A DNA stretch of 64,000 nucleotides from Astrobacterium formosum (GCA_030848545.1 JAVDCA010000011.1:1-64000), one strand, 5' to 3'. Shown: positions 7,453 to 16,047, numbered from the stretch's first letter. Numbers and translations: made by a program. Notes: generated by a model from the sequence alone, not told the origin.

Positions 7453-8412
7453 GTGCGCTGGTGGACATTCCTTCTCGCATGCTCGGCGGTCGCCGCGGCA
7501 GTGTTCTTCGCCGCCTGCTGGCTCGCCAACGACTACTACTTCTTCGCCGGTTACACGGTGCTGCAATTCGTGGTGCTGGCCACCGCCTGGAATATCCTCG
7601 GCGGCTATTGCGGCTATGTGAACTTCGGCTCCGCCGCCTTCTTCGCCGTCGGGGCCTACACGACTGTGTTCTTCCATAAGGCCCTTCCCCTGCCCATTCC
7701 CGCCCTCGTCCTTCTCGCCGGCATCGCGTCGGGATTGATCGGGCTCGGCACCGGCTATCTCACATTGCGGCTGCGCGGCGCGTTCTTCTCCATCGCGACG
7801 CTCGCGCTCGCGGTCGTGCTGCAGACCCTGGTGGTCAATTGGAATTATGTCGGGGGCTCGCGCGGCGCCTATGTGGTACGGCCGAACGAGGTCGCGCTGA
7901 TCGGCAGCTATGTCCAGTATCTCTTCCTGATCATGCTGGCGCTCGCGGTCGGCGCCCTCGCGGTCGCGCGCGCGATCGAACGCTCCCGGCTCGGCTTCGG
8001 CTTCGCGACGATCCGCGACGACGAACTCGCCGCCGAGGCATCCGGCGTTCCGACCTTGAAGCTCAAGCTGATCGCCACGACGCTCTCGGGCGCCCTCATG
8101 GGCATGGCGGGGGCGCCGTTCCCCTACTATATCGGCTATCTCGAACCAGCGTCCGCCTTCGGCCTGCCCTACGCGGTCAACGCCATCGCGATGCCGATGA
8201 TCGGCGGCACGACCAGCTGGGTGGGCCCGCTCATCGGCGCACTCCTGCTCGGCACGCTGCAGCAGGTCGCAACCGTCACCATTTCGTCGGCGGTCAACCT
8301 GCTCCTGGTCGGTCTGCTGCTGGTCGGCTTCGTGATCGTCGCCCCCAAAGGCATCGTCGGGCTCGTGCAGCCCTATTGGGGCCGGAAGCGCAAGCGAGCT
8401 GAACCGCCATGA
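7453..8412 (+). CDS. livM: Branched-chain amino-acid ABC transporter permease LivM
   Basis: The second permease of the importer, 319 residues, about nine to ten membrane segments. Family signatures include GYVNFGSAAFFAVGAYT, TLRLRGAFFSIATLALA and the cytoplasmic IRDDELAAEASGV, which is the coupling helix region contacting LivG/LivF. The end reads MIGGTTSWVGPLIGALLLG, typical of LivM. The start is GTG at 7453, four bases after the livH stop, so translation is probably coupled. The C-terminal KRKRAEPP tail is basic. It stops in ATGA, overlapping livG. Confidence 0.93.
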   Translation: MRWWTFLLACSAVAAAVFFAACWLANDYYFFAGYTVLQFVVLATAWNILGGYCGYVNFGSAAFFAVGAYTTVFFHKALPLPIPALVLLAGIASGLIGLGTGYLTLRLRGAFFSIATLALAVVLQTLVVNWNYVGGSRGAYVVRPNEVALIGSYVQYLFLIMLALAVGALAVARAIERSRLGFGFATIRDDELAAEASGVPTLKLKLIATTLSGALMGMAGAPFPYYIGYLEPASAFGLPYAVNAIAMPMIGGTTSWVGPLIGALLLGTLQQVATVTISSAVNLLLVGLLLVGFVIVAPKGIVGLVQPYWGRKRKRAEPP

Positions 8413-9149
8413 CCGCACAGCTTCTCGAAGTCGATGGCCTGGGCAAGCGTTTCGGCGGTTTCGTCGCCCTCGACGGCGTCGATCTGTCGATCGCGCCGGG
8501 CGAGCGGGTCGGCCTCATCGGCCCCAACGGCTCCGGCAAGAGCACGCTGGTCAACTGCCTGTGCGGCACGCTCGCCAACGAGACCGGCAGCGTGCGCTTC
8601 GATGGCCGCGATCTCTCCGGCCTCGTCGCCCATCAGCGCACCCGGCTCGGCATGGCGCGCAGCTTCCAGCTGCCGCGGCCTTTCCCCAGCATGACGGTCG
8701 GCGACAATCTGCGCATCCCCCTGCTCTATGCCGTCAATGCCCGCCCCGGCGCCGCGCATCTTTCCGTAGCCGAGACCCGCGAGCGTTGCGCCGAGCTGCT
8801 GGGCCTCGTCGGTCTCGCCGGCCGCGTGCACGATTACCCGCGCGACCTCACCCAGGTCGACATGCGCAAGCTCGAACTCGCCCGCGCCATGGCGTCCGAC
8901 CCGAAACTCCTGATCGCCGATGAAGCCATGGCGGGCCTGTCCCATTCCGAGGTCTCCGACATCGTCGCGTTGCTGGTCCGCCTCAACGAGCGCGGCATCA
9001 CGGTGATCCTGATCGAGCACATCATGCGCGCCGTGATGAGCTTTTCGCAGCGTCTCGTGGTGCTCGTCTCGGGCAAAAAGATCGCCGACGGCAGGCCGGA
9101 CGAGGTCATCCGCGACGCCGAAGTGGAGAGGGCCTATCTTGGACAATAG
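8409..9149 (+). CDS. livG: Branched-chain amino-acid ABC transporter ATPase LivG
   Basis: Cytoplasmic ATPase of the importer, 246 residues, the normal LivG length. Walker A is GPNGSGKS (38-45) and Walker B is LLIADEAMAGLS. RTRLGMARSFQLPRPFPSMT is the LivG Q-loop region. The ABC signature is unusual: where LSYGQ is expected the sequence reads LTQVDMRKLELARAM, so the signature glycine and glutamine seem absent. The partner LivF keeps a normal signature, so one of the two ATP sites may be degenerate. The ATG overlaps the livM stop by four bases. Confidence 0.92.
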   Translation: MTAQLLEVDGLGKRFGGFVALDGVDLSIAPGERVGLIGPNGSGKSTLVNCLCGTLANETGSVRFDGRDLSGLVAHQRTRLGMARSFQLPRPFPSMTVGDNLRIPLLYAVNARPGAAHLSVAETRERCAELLGLVGLAGRVHDYPRDLTQVDMRKLELARAMASDPKLLIADEAMAGLSHSEVSDIVALLVRLNERGITVILIEHIMRAVMSFSQRLVVLVSGKKIADGRPDEVIRDAEVERAYLGQ

Positions 9150-9870
9150 CATCGTGATCGACGGCATCGACGCCGGCTACGGTTCGGTGCGCGTCCTCGA
9201 AGGCGTATCGCTCGAAGTCCGCGGCGGCGAAACCGTGGTGCTGCTCGGCACCAACGGCAACGGCAAGAGCACGTTGATGAAGTCCATCATGGGCATGGTG
9301 CCGCCCAGGGCCGGACGGATCACGGCGCGGATCGACGGCGTCACCCACCACCTCACCGGCCGCACCACGGAAGAGATCGTCGATCTCGGCGTGGCGCTGG
9401 TGCCCGAAGGCCGGCGCCTGTTCCCGCGCCTGTCCGTTGAGGAAAACCTGCTCCTCGGCGCCTTCCGGCCCAAGGCACGGGCACAGATCCGAACCAATCT
9501 CGCCTTCTGCTTCGAGGCATTTCCCCGCCTCGCCGAACGCCGAAGCCAGCTCGCGGGCTCCATGAGCGGCGGCGAGCAGCAGATGCTGGCGCTCGGGCGC
9601 GCCCTCATGAGCGCGCCGCGCATCCTTCTCATCGACGAACCGTCGGTCGGCCTCGCCCCGGTCCTGGTCTCGCGCACCATCGACAAGATCCGCGAGCTCA
9701 AGGAGCGTTACAATCTCACGGTGCTGATGGCCGAACAGAATTTCCCGCAAGCACTGCGCATTGCCGACCGCGGCTACGTGATCGTCCACGGCCGCATCGA
9801 ATTCGAAGGCAAGTCGGCGGACGAGCTCAACAACAACGACTTGATCCGCAAGTTCTATCTCGGCCTGTGA
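9139..9870 (+). CDS. livF: Branched-chain amino-acid ABC transporter ATPase LivF
   Basis: Second ATPase subunit, 243 residues. Walker A is GTNGNGKS, the signature region is SMSGGEQQMLALGRAL and Walker B is ILLIDEPSVGLAP, all intact. LVPEGRRLFPRLSVEENL is the LivF-specific stretch. The start is TTG at 9141-region (first base 9139), lying inside the end of livG with an 11-base overlap, which suggests translational coupling. It ends the operon; repeats R3 and R2 follow directly and may act as mRNA end structures. Confidence 0.92.
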   Translation: MDNSIVIDGIDAGYGSVRVLEGVSLEVRGGETVVLLGTNGNGKSTLMKSIMGMVPPRAGRITARIDGVTHHLTGRTTEEIVDLGVALVPEGRRLFPRLSVEENLLLGAFRPKARAQIRTNLAFCFEAFPRLAERRSQLAGSMSGGEQQMLALGRALMSAPRILLIDEPSVGLAPVLVSRTIDKIRELKERYNLTVLMAEQNFPQALRIADRGYVIVHGRIEFEGKSADELNNNDLIRKFYLGL

Positions 9871-9885
9871 CGGCGCACCCTCGTC

Positions 9886-9917
9886 ATTGCGAGGAGCGAA
9901 GCGGCGAAGCAATCCAG
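9886..9917. repeat. Short dispersed repeat R3
   Basis: TCATTGCGAGGAGCGAAGCG followed by GCGAAGCAATCC. Its ends (ATTGC...GCAAT) are complementary, so it can fold. It lies just after livF; an inverted related copy GATCGCTTCGCTCGCAATCA lies at 10087-10106. Confidence 0.65.
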
Positions 9918-9954
9918 GAGTCATGAGTAATACGGAATTCGGCGAAACAATTCC

Positions 9955-10054
9955 GTCATTCCGGGGCGGCCGAAGGCCGAACCCGGAATCCAGTTCCGAA
10001 TTCTGTGCATGTGGCTGGATTCCGGGTTCGCGCTGACGCGCGCCCCGGAATGAC
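9955..10054. repeat. Dispersed palindromic repeat R2, copy 2
   Basis: It starts GTCATTCCGGGGCGG and ends GCGCCCCGGAATGAC, with inner inverted segments GAACCCGGAATCCAG and CTGGATTCCGGGTTC. It fills the gap between the convergent liv and pqq operons and could serve both as a bidirectional transcript end. Confidence 0.8.
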
Positions 10055-10149
10055 TGCGGAATTGGTCAGCCGAATCCAGTATAATGAGCGTGATCGCTTC
10101 GCTCGCAATCACGGGAGAGAGCATCGCCCACGGCGAATGCTCGTTGGCA

Positions 10150-11274
10150 TCACCCGCCGGCGCGCTGCCTGCGGTAGATGTAGTCGGCATCTTCCTCCGC
10201 CTCCGCCAGAGCGCGAACCTCGGCGTGATGGGGAGAGAGATGGCAGACCGGATCGGTGGCGCGGGCGTCGCCCGTGAGCGCGAAGGCCTGGCAGCGGCAG
10301 CCGCCGAAATCGATCTCGCGACGTTCGCAGCTCTTGCAGGGGTCGGGCAGGTAGTCGGTACCGCGGAAAGCCGTGAAGGCCGGCGACGACGTCCAGATAT
10401 CGGTGAGCGAATGGTCGCGCACCGACCAGAACTCCAGGCCCGGGATGGTCTCGGCCGCATGGCAGGGCAGGACCTTGCCCGTGGGCGTGACATTGAGCGA
10501 ACGTTGCCCCCAGCCGCCCACGCACGGCTTGGGAAAGCGGGCGTGATAGTCGGGCACGACCGAGTCGATCACGATGGCGCCGCGATGGCGCCGGCGCAAC
10601 TCCTCGACCACGGAGACGGCCCGCTCCACCTGGTCGCGCCGGGGCATCAGGGCGGCGCGGTTGCGCAGCGCCCAGCCGTAGTACTGCACATGGGCGATCT
10701 CGACGCGGGACGCCCCCATGGCGAGCGCCATGGTCACCAGGTCGCCGATCCGGTCGATATTGGCGCGGTGGATCACGGCGTTGACCGTCAGCGGCAGGCC
10801 GAGCGCCTTGACGTCCGCGGCCAGCGCGCTCTTGCGGGCGAAGGCGCCCTCGTATCCGGCGATCTTGTCGGCGGAGGCCGGGACGCTGTCCTGGATCGAT
10901 ATCTGCACGTGGTCGAGCCCGGCATCGGCAAGCGCTTTCAGGCGGCGAAGATCGATGCCGACCCCGGACGTGATCAGGTTGGTGTAGAGGCCCGCCCCCC
11001 TGGCCGCCGCGGTGATGTCGAGGAGATCGCGCCGTGCCGCCGGTTCGCCGCCTGAGAGGTGAACCTGCAGGACGCCGAGCGCCCCGGCCTCCTCGAACAC
11101 CCGGACCCAGGTCGCCGTGTCGAGCTCGCCCTGGCGGGAGTCGAGTTCGAGAGGATTCGAGCAGTAGGGGCAGCCGAGCGGGCAGCGATGGGTGAGTTCG
11201 GCCAGCATACCCAGCGGCCGGGCTAGCGGGGCCACTCGCGGCAAGGCCTGCATCTGGGTGTCGTGAACGGTCAT
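10150..11274 (-). CDS. pqqE: PQQ biosynthesis radical SAM enzyme PqqE
   Basis: PqqE forms the carbon-carbon bond between the Glu and Tyr side chains of PqqA, the first step of pyrroloquinoline quinone synthesis, with PqqD as chaperone. The 374-residue protein has the radical-SAM motif in [10 protein letters not shown] (CxxxCxxC) near residue 29-38 and HLSGGEP downstream. The C-terminal SPASM-type cysteines are visible in [24 protein letters not shown] and [21 protein letters not shown] regions. The ATG at 11274 is 28 bases after the pqqD stop. It is the last gene of the pqqABCDE operon. Confidence 0.95.
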   Translation of the reverse strand: MTVHDTQMQALPRVAPLARPLGMLAELTHRCPLGCPYCSNPLELDSRQGELDTATWVRVFEEAGALGVLQVHLSGGEPAARRDLLDITAAARGAGLYTNLITSGVGIDLRRLKALADAGLDHVQISIQDSVPASADKIAGYEGAFARKSALAADVKALGLPLTVNAVIHRANIDRIGDLVTMALAMGASRVEIAHVQYYGWALRNRAALMPRRDQVERAVSVVEELRRRHRGAIVIDSVVPDYHARFPKPCVGGWGQRSLNVTPTGKVLPCHAAETIPGLEFWSVRDHSLTDIWTSSPAFTAFRGTDYLPDPCKSCERREIDFGGCRCQAFALTGDARATDPVCHLSPHHAEVRALAEAEEDADYIYRRQRAGG

Positions 11275-11302
11275 GTGAAACCCGGTTGTTCGGCCGTAGA
11301 GA

Positions 11303-11602
11303 TCACAGTTCCAGGAGCCGTTTCTCGGCCAGCCCGCGCAGCAGCGCCGTCACGTCGGCGAGGATGCGCTCGCGCGGTGCCGAATAGGCCTCGGCGAGAT
11401 CGTCGACGATCTCGCACAGGGTCGCCTTGCCGTCGCAGCGCTTGATGATCTCGACGGCGATCACGTCGGCCTTGAAAACCCGTTCGGGCGCGAGCAGCAC
11501 CCAACCGCCCTGGGCCTCGTTGTGGGCGAGACGGGCTCCGCGCGGCAGGCGCGGACGCACATCGGGATCGAGCGGTGCATAGGCGGGTTCATCCGCCATC
11601 AT
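11303..11602 (-). CDS. pqqD: PQQ biosynthesis peptide chaperone PqqD
   Basis: PqqD binds the PqqA peptide and presents it to PqqE. The 99-residue protein is the usual stand-alone length, with [20 protein letters not shown] and [22 protein letters not shown] typical of the winged-helix-like recognition fold. The start is ATG at 11602 (a second ATG follows at 11599); the pqqC TGA overlaps as ATGATG, so translation is coupled. A longer in-frame extension overlaps pqqC and is not supported. Confidence 0.93.
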   Translation of the reverse strand: MMADEPAYAPLDPDVRPRLPRGARLAHNEAQGGWVLLAPERVFKADVIAVEIIKRCDGKATLCEIVDDLAEAYSAPRERILADVTALLRGLAEKRLLEL

Positions 11603-12333
11603 GCATCTCCCTCGGGCACGAACGCACCCGGCGGCACATGGCGGGGCGCCACATAGGCGTAGGAGAGCGCATCGAGCATGGCCCACAAGACGCTGCACTT
11701 GAACTCCAGCGCCGCCAGAACGGCCTGCTGCTGCTCGGGCGTGCGGGCGTTGCGCTTGACATAATCGAGGGCGTATTCGGCGTCGCGGCGCGCTTGCGGC
11801 GGACGGGCGGAAAAATACGCCAGGGTCTCGGCGGTGATGAAATCGTAGTTCTTGAGCATGCCCTCCATGCGTTCGCCGATGATGACCGGCGAGAACAACT
11901 CGGTGAGCGAGGATGCGATCGCCTCCAGGAGCGTCTTGTCGCGCACGAAACTCACATAGGCGTCGACGGCAAACCGGGTCGCCGGCAGCAGCCCGCGCAG
12001 CGAGGTCACGTAATCGCGCTCGAGGCCGAGCCCGTCGGTGAGCCCGAGCCAGCGGGCAATGCCGCCGTCGCCGGGCTCCGCGCCGTCATGATCGACCAGC
12101 CGCGAGCGCCATTCGCGGCGGACGTCGCTGTCCTCGCAGCGGGCGATCAGCGTCGCGTCCTTCACCGGGATCATGGCCTGGTAATAGTAGCGGTTGAGCG
12201 CCCAGGCCTGCACCTGACCCTTGCTGCACTTGCCGCCATGGAGCAGGTGATGAAAGGGATGCAGGCGGTGATAGCGCCGCGCGCCGATGTCGCGCAGCCC
12301 GGCTTCCAACTCGTCGGATGACAACAATCTCAC
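11599..12333 (-). CDS. pqqC: Pyrroloquinoline-quinone synthase PqqC
   Basis: PqqC performs the last step, ring closure and eight-electron oxidation of AHQQ to PQQ, with no metal or cofactor. The 244-residue all-helical protein carries the active-site rich segment YHRLHPFHHLLHGG near the N-terminus, then ALNRYYYQAMIPVKD and SLTELFSPVIIGERM. These match the family closely. The start is GTG at 12333, overlapping the pqqB TGA in GTGA. It ends by overlapping the pqqD start. Confidence 0.95.
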   Translation of the reverse strand: MRLLSSDELEAGLRDIGARRYHRLHPFHHLLHGGKCSKGQVQAWALNRYYYQAMIPVKDATLIARCEDSDVRREWRSRLVDHDGAEPGDGGIARWLGLTDGLGLERDYVTSLRGLLPATRFAVDAYVSFVRDKTLLEAIASSLTELFSPVIIGERMEGMLKNYDFITAETLAYFSARPPQARRDAEYALDYVKRNARTPEQQQAVLAALEFKCSVLWAMLDALSYAYVAPRHVPPGAFVPEGDA

Positions 12334-13235
12334 GTTTCGACCCTCATGCCGTCGACGGCGACGTCCCAGCCTGCCTCCTCCACCGCGCGACGTTGCGGAG
12401 AGCCGGCGACCAGGATCGGATTGGTGTTGTTGATATGGATATAGATGCGGCGGCCCGGAAGCCTCGCGAGCGCCGCCAGGGAACCGGCGGCGCCATCGAT
12501 CGGCATGTGGCCCATGCGGCGTCCGGTTTTCGATCCTGTACCGGCGGCGATCATCTCGTCGTCCGTAAAAAGAGTGGCATCGAAGAAGACGATGTCGGCT
12601 GCGGACAGCCGCTCCAGAAGCTCCGGCGTCATGGCGCCGCAGCCGGGCACGAAGGCGAGGCGCGACGAGCCCGCCGAAAGCTCGATGCCCACATTGGCCT
12701 CGGTTTCGGCATCGGTGTCCGGATCGTCCCCCTCCAGATAGAGCGGCACCTTTCCGGGAACCAGGAACAGTTCGGCCCGCACGTTCCCGGGCAGGTCGAA
12801 CGGAACACCGGGCTTGACCGCATGGCGCGCCACCACATCCGGCGCCAGCACGTCGAAGATGGAATTTCCGGCCACCACCGCACCCGTCTGCGCGGTCGCG
12901 TATAAATCGAAGGCCTGCCGCTCCCGCAGGTTCAGGAGCCCGGCGGTCTGATCGACCTCGGCGCCGGTCAGCACGACGGCGGCGATGGGGCTGCTGCGGA
13001 TGCCGTCCCGAGGATGCAGCTCCACGGTCGCGGCGATCTGCTGGCGCAGATCCGGAGACGCATTGAGCAGCACCCAGTGCCGGCCGTCGCCGGAGACTGC
13101 CAGACTGGCTTGGGTCCGTGGCACGACACGCGCATCACCCGCCCATGCCAAACTGCAGACGGGACAGCGACAGTTCCATTGCGGAAAGCCGCCGCCCGCC
13201 CCAGCGCCGAGCACGATGGCGGTCAATTGCCCCAT
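12330..13235 (-). CDS. pqqB: PQQ biosynthesis protein PqqB (metallo-hydrolase fold)
   Basis: PqqB is a metallo-beta-lactamase-fold protein of the PQQ pathway, proposed to hydroxylate the cross-linked dipeptide intermediate. The 301 residues begin GQLTAIVLGAGAGGGFPQWNC with the CRCPVC cysteines that hold a structural zinc, then NASPDLRQQI and VVLTGAEVDQTAGLL. In the last of these the usual HxHxDH is altered to TGAEVDQTAG, as is normal for PqqB. IYIHINNTNPIL near the end is a hallmark. It lies 32 bases after pqqA. Confidence 0.95.
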   Translation of the reverse strand: MGQLTAIVLGAGAGGGFPQWNCRCPVCSLAWAGDARVVPRTQASLAVSGDGRHWVLLNASPDLRQQIAATVELHPRDGIRSSPIAAVVLTGAEVDQTAGLLNLRERQAFDLYATAQTGAVVAGNSIFDVLAPDVVARHAVKPGVPFDLPGNVRAELFLVPGKVPLYLEGDDPDTDAETEANVGIELSAGSSRLAFVPGCGAMTPELLERLSAADIVFFDATLFTDDEMIAAGTGSKTGRRMGHMPIDGAAGSLAALARLPGRRIYIHINNTNPILVAGSPQRRAVEEAGWDVAVDGMRVET

Positions 13236-13267
13236 GCGGCGGGGCTACGCTCGCGGTCTTGCCCGGC

Positions 13268-13345
13268 TCAGAATTCCGCCGGCAGGTAGCCGTTGATTTC
13301 CAGGCCGACGCAGATTTCGATGAGGGTGGGGGTGGTCCAGGCCAT
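13268..13345 (-). CDS. pqqA: PQQ precursor peptide PqqA (25 aa)
   Basis: This is the ribosomal precursor whose Glu and Tyr side chains become PQQ. The 25-residue peptide begins MAWTTPTLIEIC and contains VGLEINGYLPAEF, giving the diagnostic Glu16-x-x-x-Tyr20 pair. A GGGAGA ribosome site stands 5 bases before the ATG at 13345, and the TGA is at 13268-13270. It heads the pqqABCDE operon, so the operon is complete. The gap 13346-13481 upstream presumably holds the promoter but I see no clear box. Confidence 0.95.
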   Translation of the reverse strand: MAWTTPTLIEICVGLEINGYLPAEF

Positions 13346-13481
13346 TGTTTCTCTCCCGATTGGGGACGACCTCTCCGGGCCGTCCTCATTGACGCAGGTA
13401 TTATCTAAGGCGATCCGGAGCACCTATGCAAGTGTCGCGATATATGGTGCGGCATCAAAGTTCTGCGACCGCTGATGCTCT

Positions 13482-13680
13482 CTCCGACTGATCAGTTCGG
13501 TTCGTGCCCCGGGCGCGGCGCAGCATGAGCTCTTCAGCGCGTTTACGCGCGTCTTCGACGCGCTGTGGCGAATGATGCGACGCAGAACCTTAGGCCTGGC
13601 TCGGAGCGAGGCCCCGGTCCTGCGCAGCAGCATTACATGCTGCAGCGCGCCCGGGGCACGATACCGAGGTCATCTCGCGG
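13482..13680. repeat. Dispersed repeat R1, full copy with two arms
   Basis: The left arm CTCCGACTGATCAGTTCGG runs into TTCGTGCCCCGGGCGCG; the right end is CGCGCCCGGGGCACGATACC followed by GAGGTCATCTCGCGG. Inside are GCAGCATGAGCTCTTC, an R2-like GCGTTTACGCGCGTC piece, AGGCCCCGGT and GCAGCATTACATGCTGC. Compared with the copies at 22133 and 38140 the whole unit is inverted. The CCCCGGGCGCG cores face each other, so the element can form a long hairpin. Confidence 0.85.
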
Positions 13681-13734
13681 TATCCGCATGAAATGGGTTC
13701 CGGCCCACCCGGACGCAGGCCAAGACAAACATAC

Positions 13735-13762
13735 GCCCGGACAGACTATCGTCTGCCCGGGC
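13735..13762 (-). terminator. Terminator of the nfn-kor operon
   Basis: Imperfect inverted repeat: GCCCGG-A-CAGAC and GTCTG-C-CCGGGC with a four-base loop and one mismatch. Read on the minus strand it is followed by a T-rich stretch (GTATGTTTGTCTT). It sits 35 bases after the stop of the last gene of the cluster. Confidence 0.55.
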
Positions 13763-13796
13763 CTGCTCCCAATCACGTGGGACGAAAATCGCGCCT

Positions 13797-15998
13797 TCAG
13801 GCGAAAACCGCCGCCCGTTTCATCAACTCGTCCAGGTCGGGCTCACTCTTGTTGCGCGGCTTGCCCGGATGGATGATGCCGATCTGGCAGTTTTCCGCCG
13901 CCTCGACCAACTGCCGGAACGTGCCGGCATCCGCATCGGCGATGTAGGCCTGCTTGTTTTCGTTGTAGGCGAACATCTTGCCGTTGAGCTGGATGCACTC
14001 GTTGCAGCTCGAGCAGCGGCCCGACTCGATATAGGGCTCGTCCGGCGAACGCGCCTCCTCCTTCGCCTCGGCGGCGGCGGCCGGGGCCGGCGCGGCGGCG
14101 GGCGAAGCAATGGGCGCCGCCGATGCTACCTCGACCTTGAGGCTTTCATCGCGGCGACGTTGATCGTCCCAGGCGGCCTTTTCGCGTGCCAGCAGGCGGT
14201 CGGCATGGGAATTGTGCACGCCACCGGACTCCTGCAGGCGATGCCAGGCTTCCAGGCAGCGGCGGGCGGCGGCGATCGCCTTGTCGTCGCATACGAGGCG
14301 CTCAAGCCGGCCCACAGCATCGCTCGCCCACACGTAAGGAACACGGTCGGTCGACGCCGCAGCGCCGTGGGCGAGACAATCGGCGACCGGAACCATCTTG
14401 TCCGTCCAGGCCGTGCGCGGCACGCTGACGAAATGGCGGGCGAAGCGCGGATCGGCGACGAGGAAGTCGACGAACGTAAAGGCGATCTTTTCGCTCGTGC
14501 GCTGCAGGTTTTCGTCGGCATAGTCGAGCGTATCCACCGTCCAGTCGGCCTCGACCGCCGGGTTGTTCTCCAGCGAGAAGCGCGAGGCGAGATCATCCCC
14601 GGCCGACGGATCGTAGGTGAAGGCCGGGAAGGCCCGCGACTGCATGGCGGCCGCCGATGTCAGGTACCGCGATTGCGCCTGGGGCGCCGGACTGCCGGTG
14701 AAGATCGAGAACAGGGCCGGCCCCTGGAAGGCGAGGCCGGCGTGGAGCCGGTCGCGCATCTGGTAGAGGTTCGAACTGGTGGACTGCAGGACGAACGCCT
14801 CGCCCAATCCGGTCGCCATGCCGGCGAGCTGGGTGCCACGCAGGCCGAATGTGAAACGGCCGTTCTCCGCCGCGCCGTGCTCGACCACGTCGTCGGCCAC
14901 GACCGCGATCTTCAGGGGCAGGCCGGCGGCGAGAGCGTCGAGAAGGCCGGCATTGTCGGCCGCCGACGATCCCACGGTGACGACCAGGTAATCGGGGAAC
15001 AGCCCCATGTCCTTGGCGCTCAGGGAACTGGCGTCGAAGCGATCGAAATAGGGATCGTGGCGCTCGTCCACGTAGCGGCCGGTGATCTCAAGCTCGGCCG
15101 TCGCCATGGCCTTCACCAGTTCGACCATGTCGGCCAAGCGGGCGCGGAAAGCGCCGACCGCCTCGGCGCAGTTCTCGAAACGGAACGAATAGGGTTCGGC
15201 GATGTCGCCCGTCCGGCCGTGCCCGACCGCCACCGGAAAGAAGCGCTGGCGCTTGAGCACCCATAGCGCCCACTCGATGCGCCGGCGGCGCGCCTCGGGC
15301 AGCGCGTCGGCAGCCAAGGCCGGTGGCAAGAGCCCCGCCATGGCCGAGAAGTCGAACAGGGCGTGATGGGGCGCGCCGACCGACGCCTGCAGGCTGCCGG
15401 CGGAGCGACCGGCGGGCGAACGGATGAATTCGGCCCGCAGGATGTCTTCGAGCTTGAGCGCCAGCCGGCTGACGATGGCGCGGAAGCTCCGCATCTTTTC
15501 GTTCTGCACGCCCTGCCACACATGACCGACGATGCTCGCCGCCGCAGTCCCGTCGCAATCGATGCACGGGCCATCCACTTCGATCGCGGCACGGCCGATG
15601 CGCACGGTCTGGGCGAATTCCGCGCCGTTCGTCGACGCGAGCCGGTCAGCCGCCCGATCCCAGAGTTCGGAGAGCGTGCCGCGCACACCTTCCGCCAGCA
15701 ACCGGCGGATTTCGCGCTCGAGCCTGAGGATCATCTTGCGCAGCTGCTCGCTGGTCGGCCCGGGCGGGGCGACCTTCTGCAGCATATCGTTGACGATGCC
15801 GGTGAGGGAGTGGATGCCCTCTTCGGACAGAACGACCGGGAAGTCATAGCGCAGCGAGGTGAGTTCACGGTAGGGCGCCAGCAGCGCCGGCTGCAGCCCC
15901 TCGACAGCATCCGACCCGTCATCGGTCCGCCGGCCGGTGAGATGGAAGGCGACCGGATCGATGGTCCGGTTTTGAGCTTCGGCATTCGCTCGCATCAT
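13797..15998 (-). CDS. PFOR-like degenerate TPP-domain protein fused to a C-terminal ferredoxin
   Basis: This 733-residue protein ends the nfn-kor cluster. Residues 662-668 (CSSCNEC) and Cys704 (in ENCQIGIIHPG) form a single-cluster ferredoxin-like [4Fe-4S] site. An Ala/Pro linker (about 627-650) separates it from a large body. Residues about 335-480 resemble the thiamine-diphosphate domain of pyruvate:ferredoxin oxidoreductase: NAGLLDALAAGLPLKIAVV, then RDRLHAGLAFQGPALFSIF and RAFPAFTYDP correspond to conserved PFOR stretches. The GDG and NTGGQ cofactor motifs are not visible, so that domain may be catalytically dead. Residues 1-300 are unrecognised. The start is ATG 15998, or 15995, after GGAG. 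It probably takes part in electron transfer with KorAB; exact role unknown. Confidence 0.7.
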   Translation of the reverse strand: MMRANAEAQNRTIDPVAFHLTGRRTDDGSDAVEGLQPALLAPYRELTSLRYDFPVVLSEEGIHSLTGIVNDMLQKVAPPGPTSEQLRKMILRLEREIRRLLAEGVRGTLSELWDRAADRLASTNGAEFAQTVRIGRAAIEVDGPCIDCDGTAAASIVGHVWQGVQNEKMRSFRAIVSRLALKLEDILRAEFIRSPAGRSAGSLQASVGAPHHALFDFSAMAGLLPPALAADALPEARRRRIEWALWVLKRQRFFPVAVGHGRTGDIAEPYSFRFENCAEAVGAFRARLADMVELVKAMATAELEITGRYVDERHDPYFDRFDASSLSAKDMGLFPDYLVVTVGSSAADNAGLLDALAAGLPLKIAVVADDVVEHGAAENGRFTFGLRGTQLAGMATGLGEAFVLQSTSSNLYQMRDRLHAGLAFQGPALFSIFTGSPAPQAQSRYLTSAAAMQSRAFPAFTYDPSAGDDLASRFSLENNPAVEADWTVDTLDYADENLQRTSEKIAFTFVDFLVADPRFARHFVSVPRTAWTDKMVPVADCLAHGAAASTDRVPYVWASDAVGRLERLVCDDKAIAAARRCLEAWHRLQESGGVHNSHADRLLAREKAAWDDQRRRDESLKVEVASAAPIASPAAAPAPAAAAEAKEEARSPDEPYIESGRCSSCNECIQLNGKMFAYNENKQAYIADADAGTFRQLVEAAENCQIGIIHPGKPRNKSEPDLDELMKRAAVFA

Positions 15999-16047
15999 TG
16001 CGGCTCCGACTGGATCGCTTCCGGGCGGTCTGCCCGATCAGTTTCGT

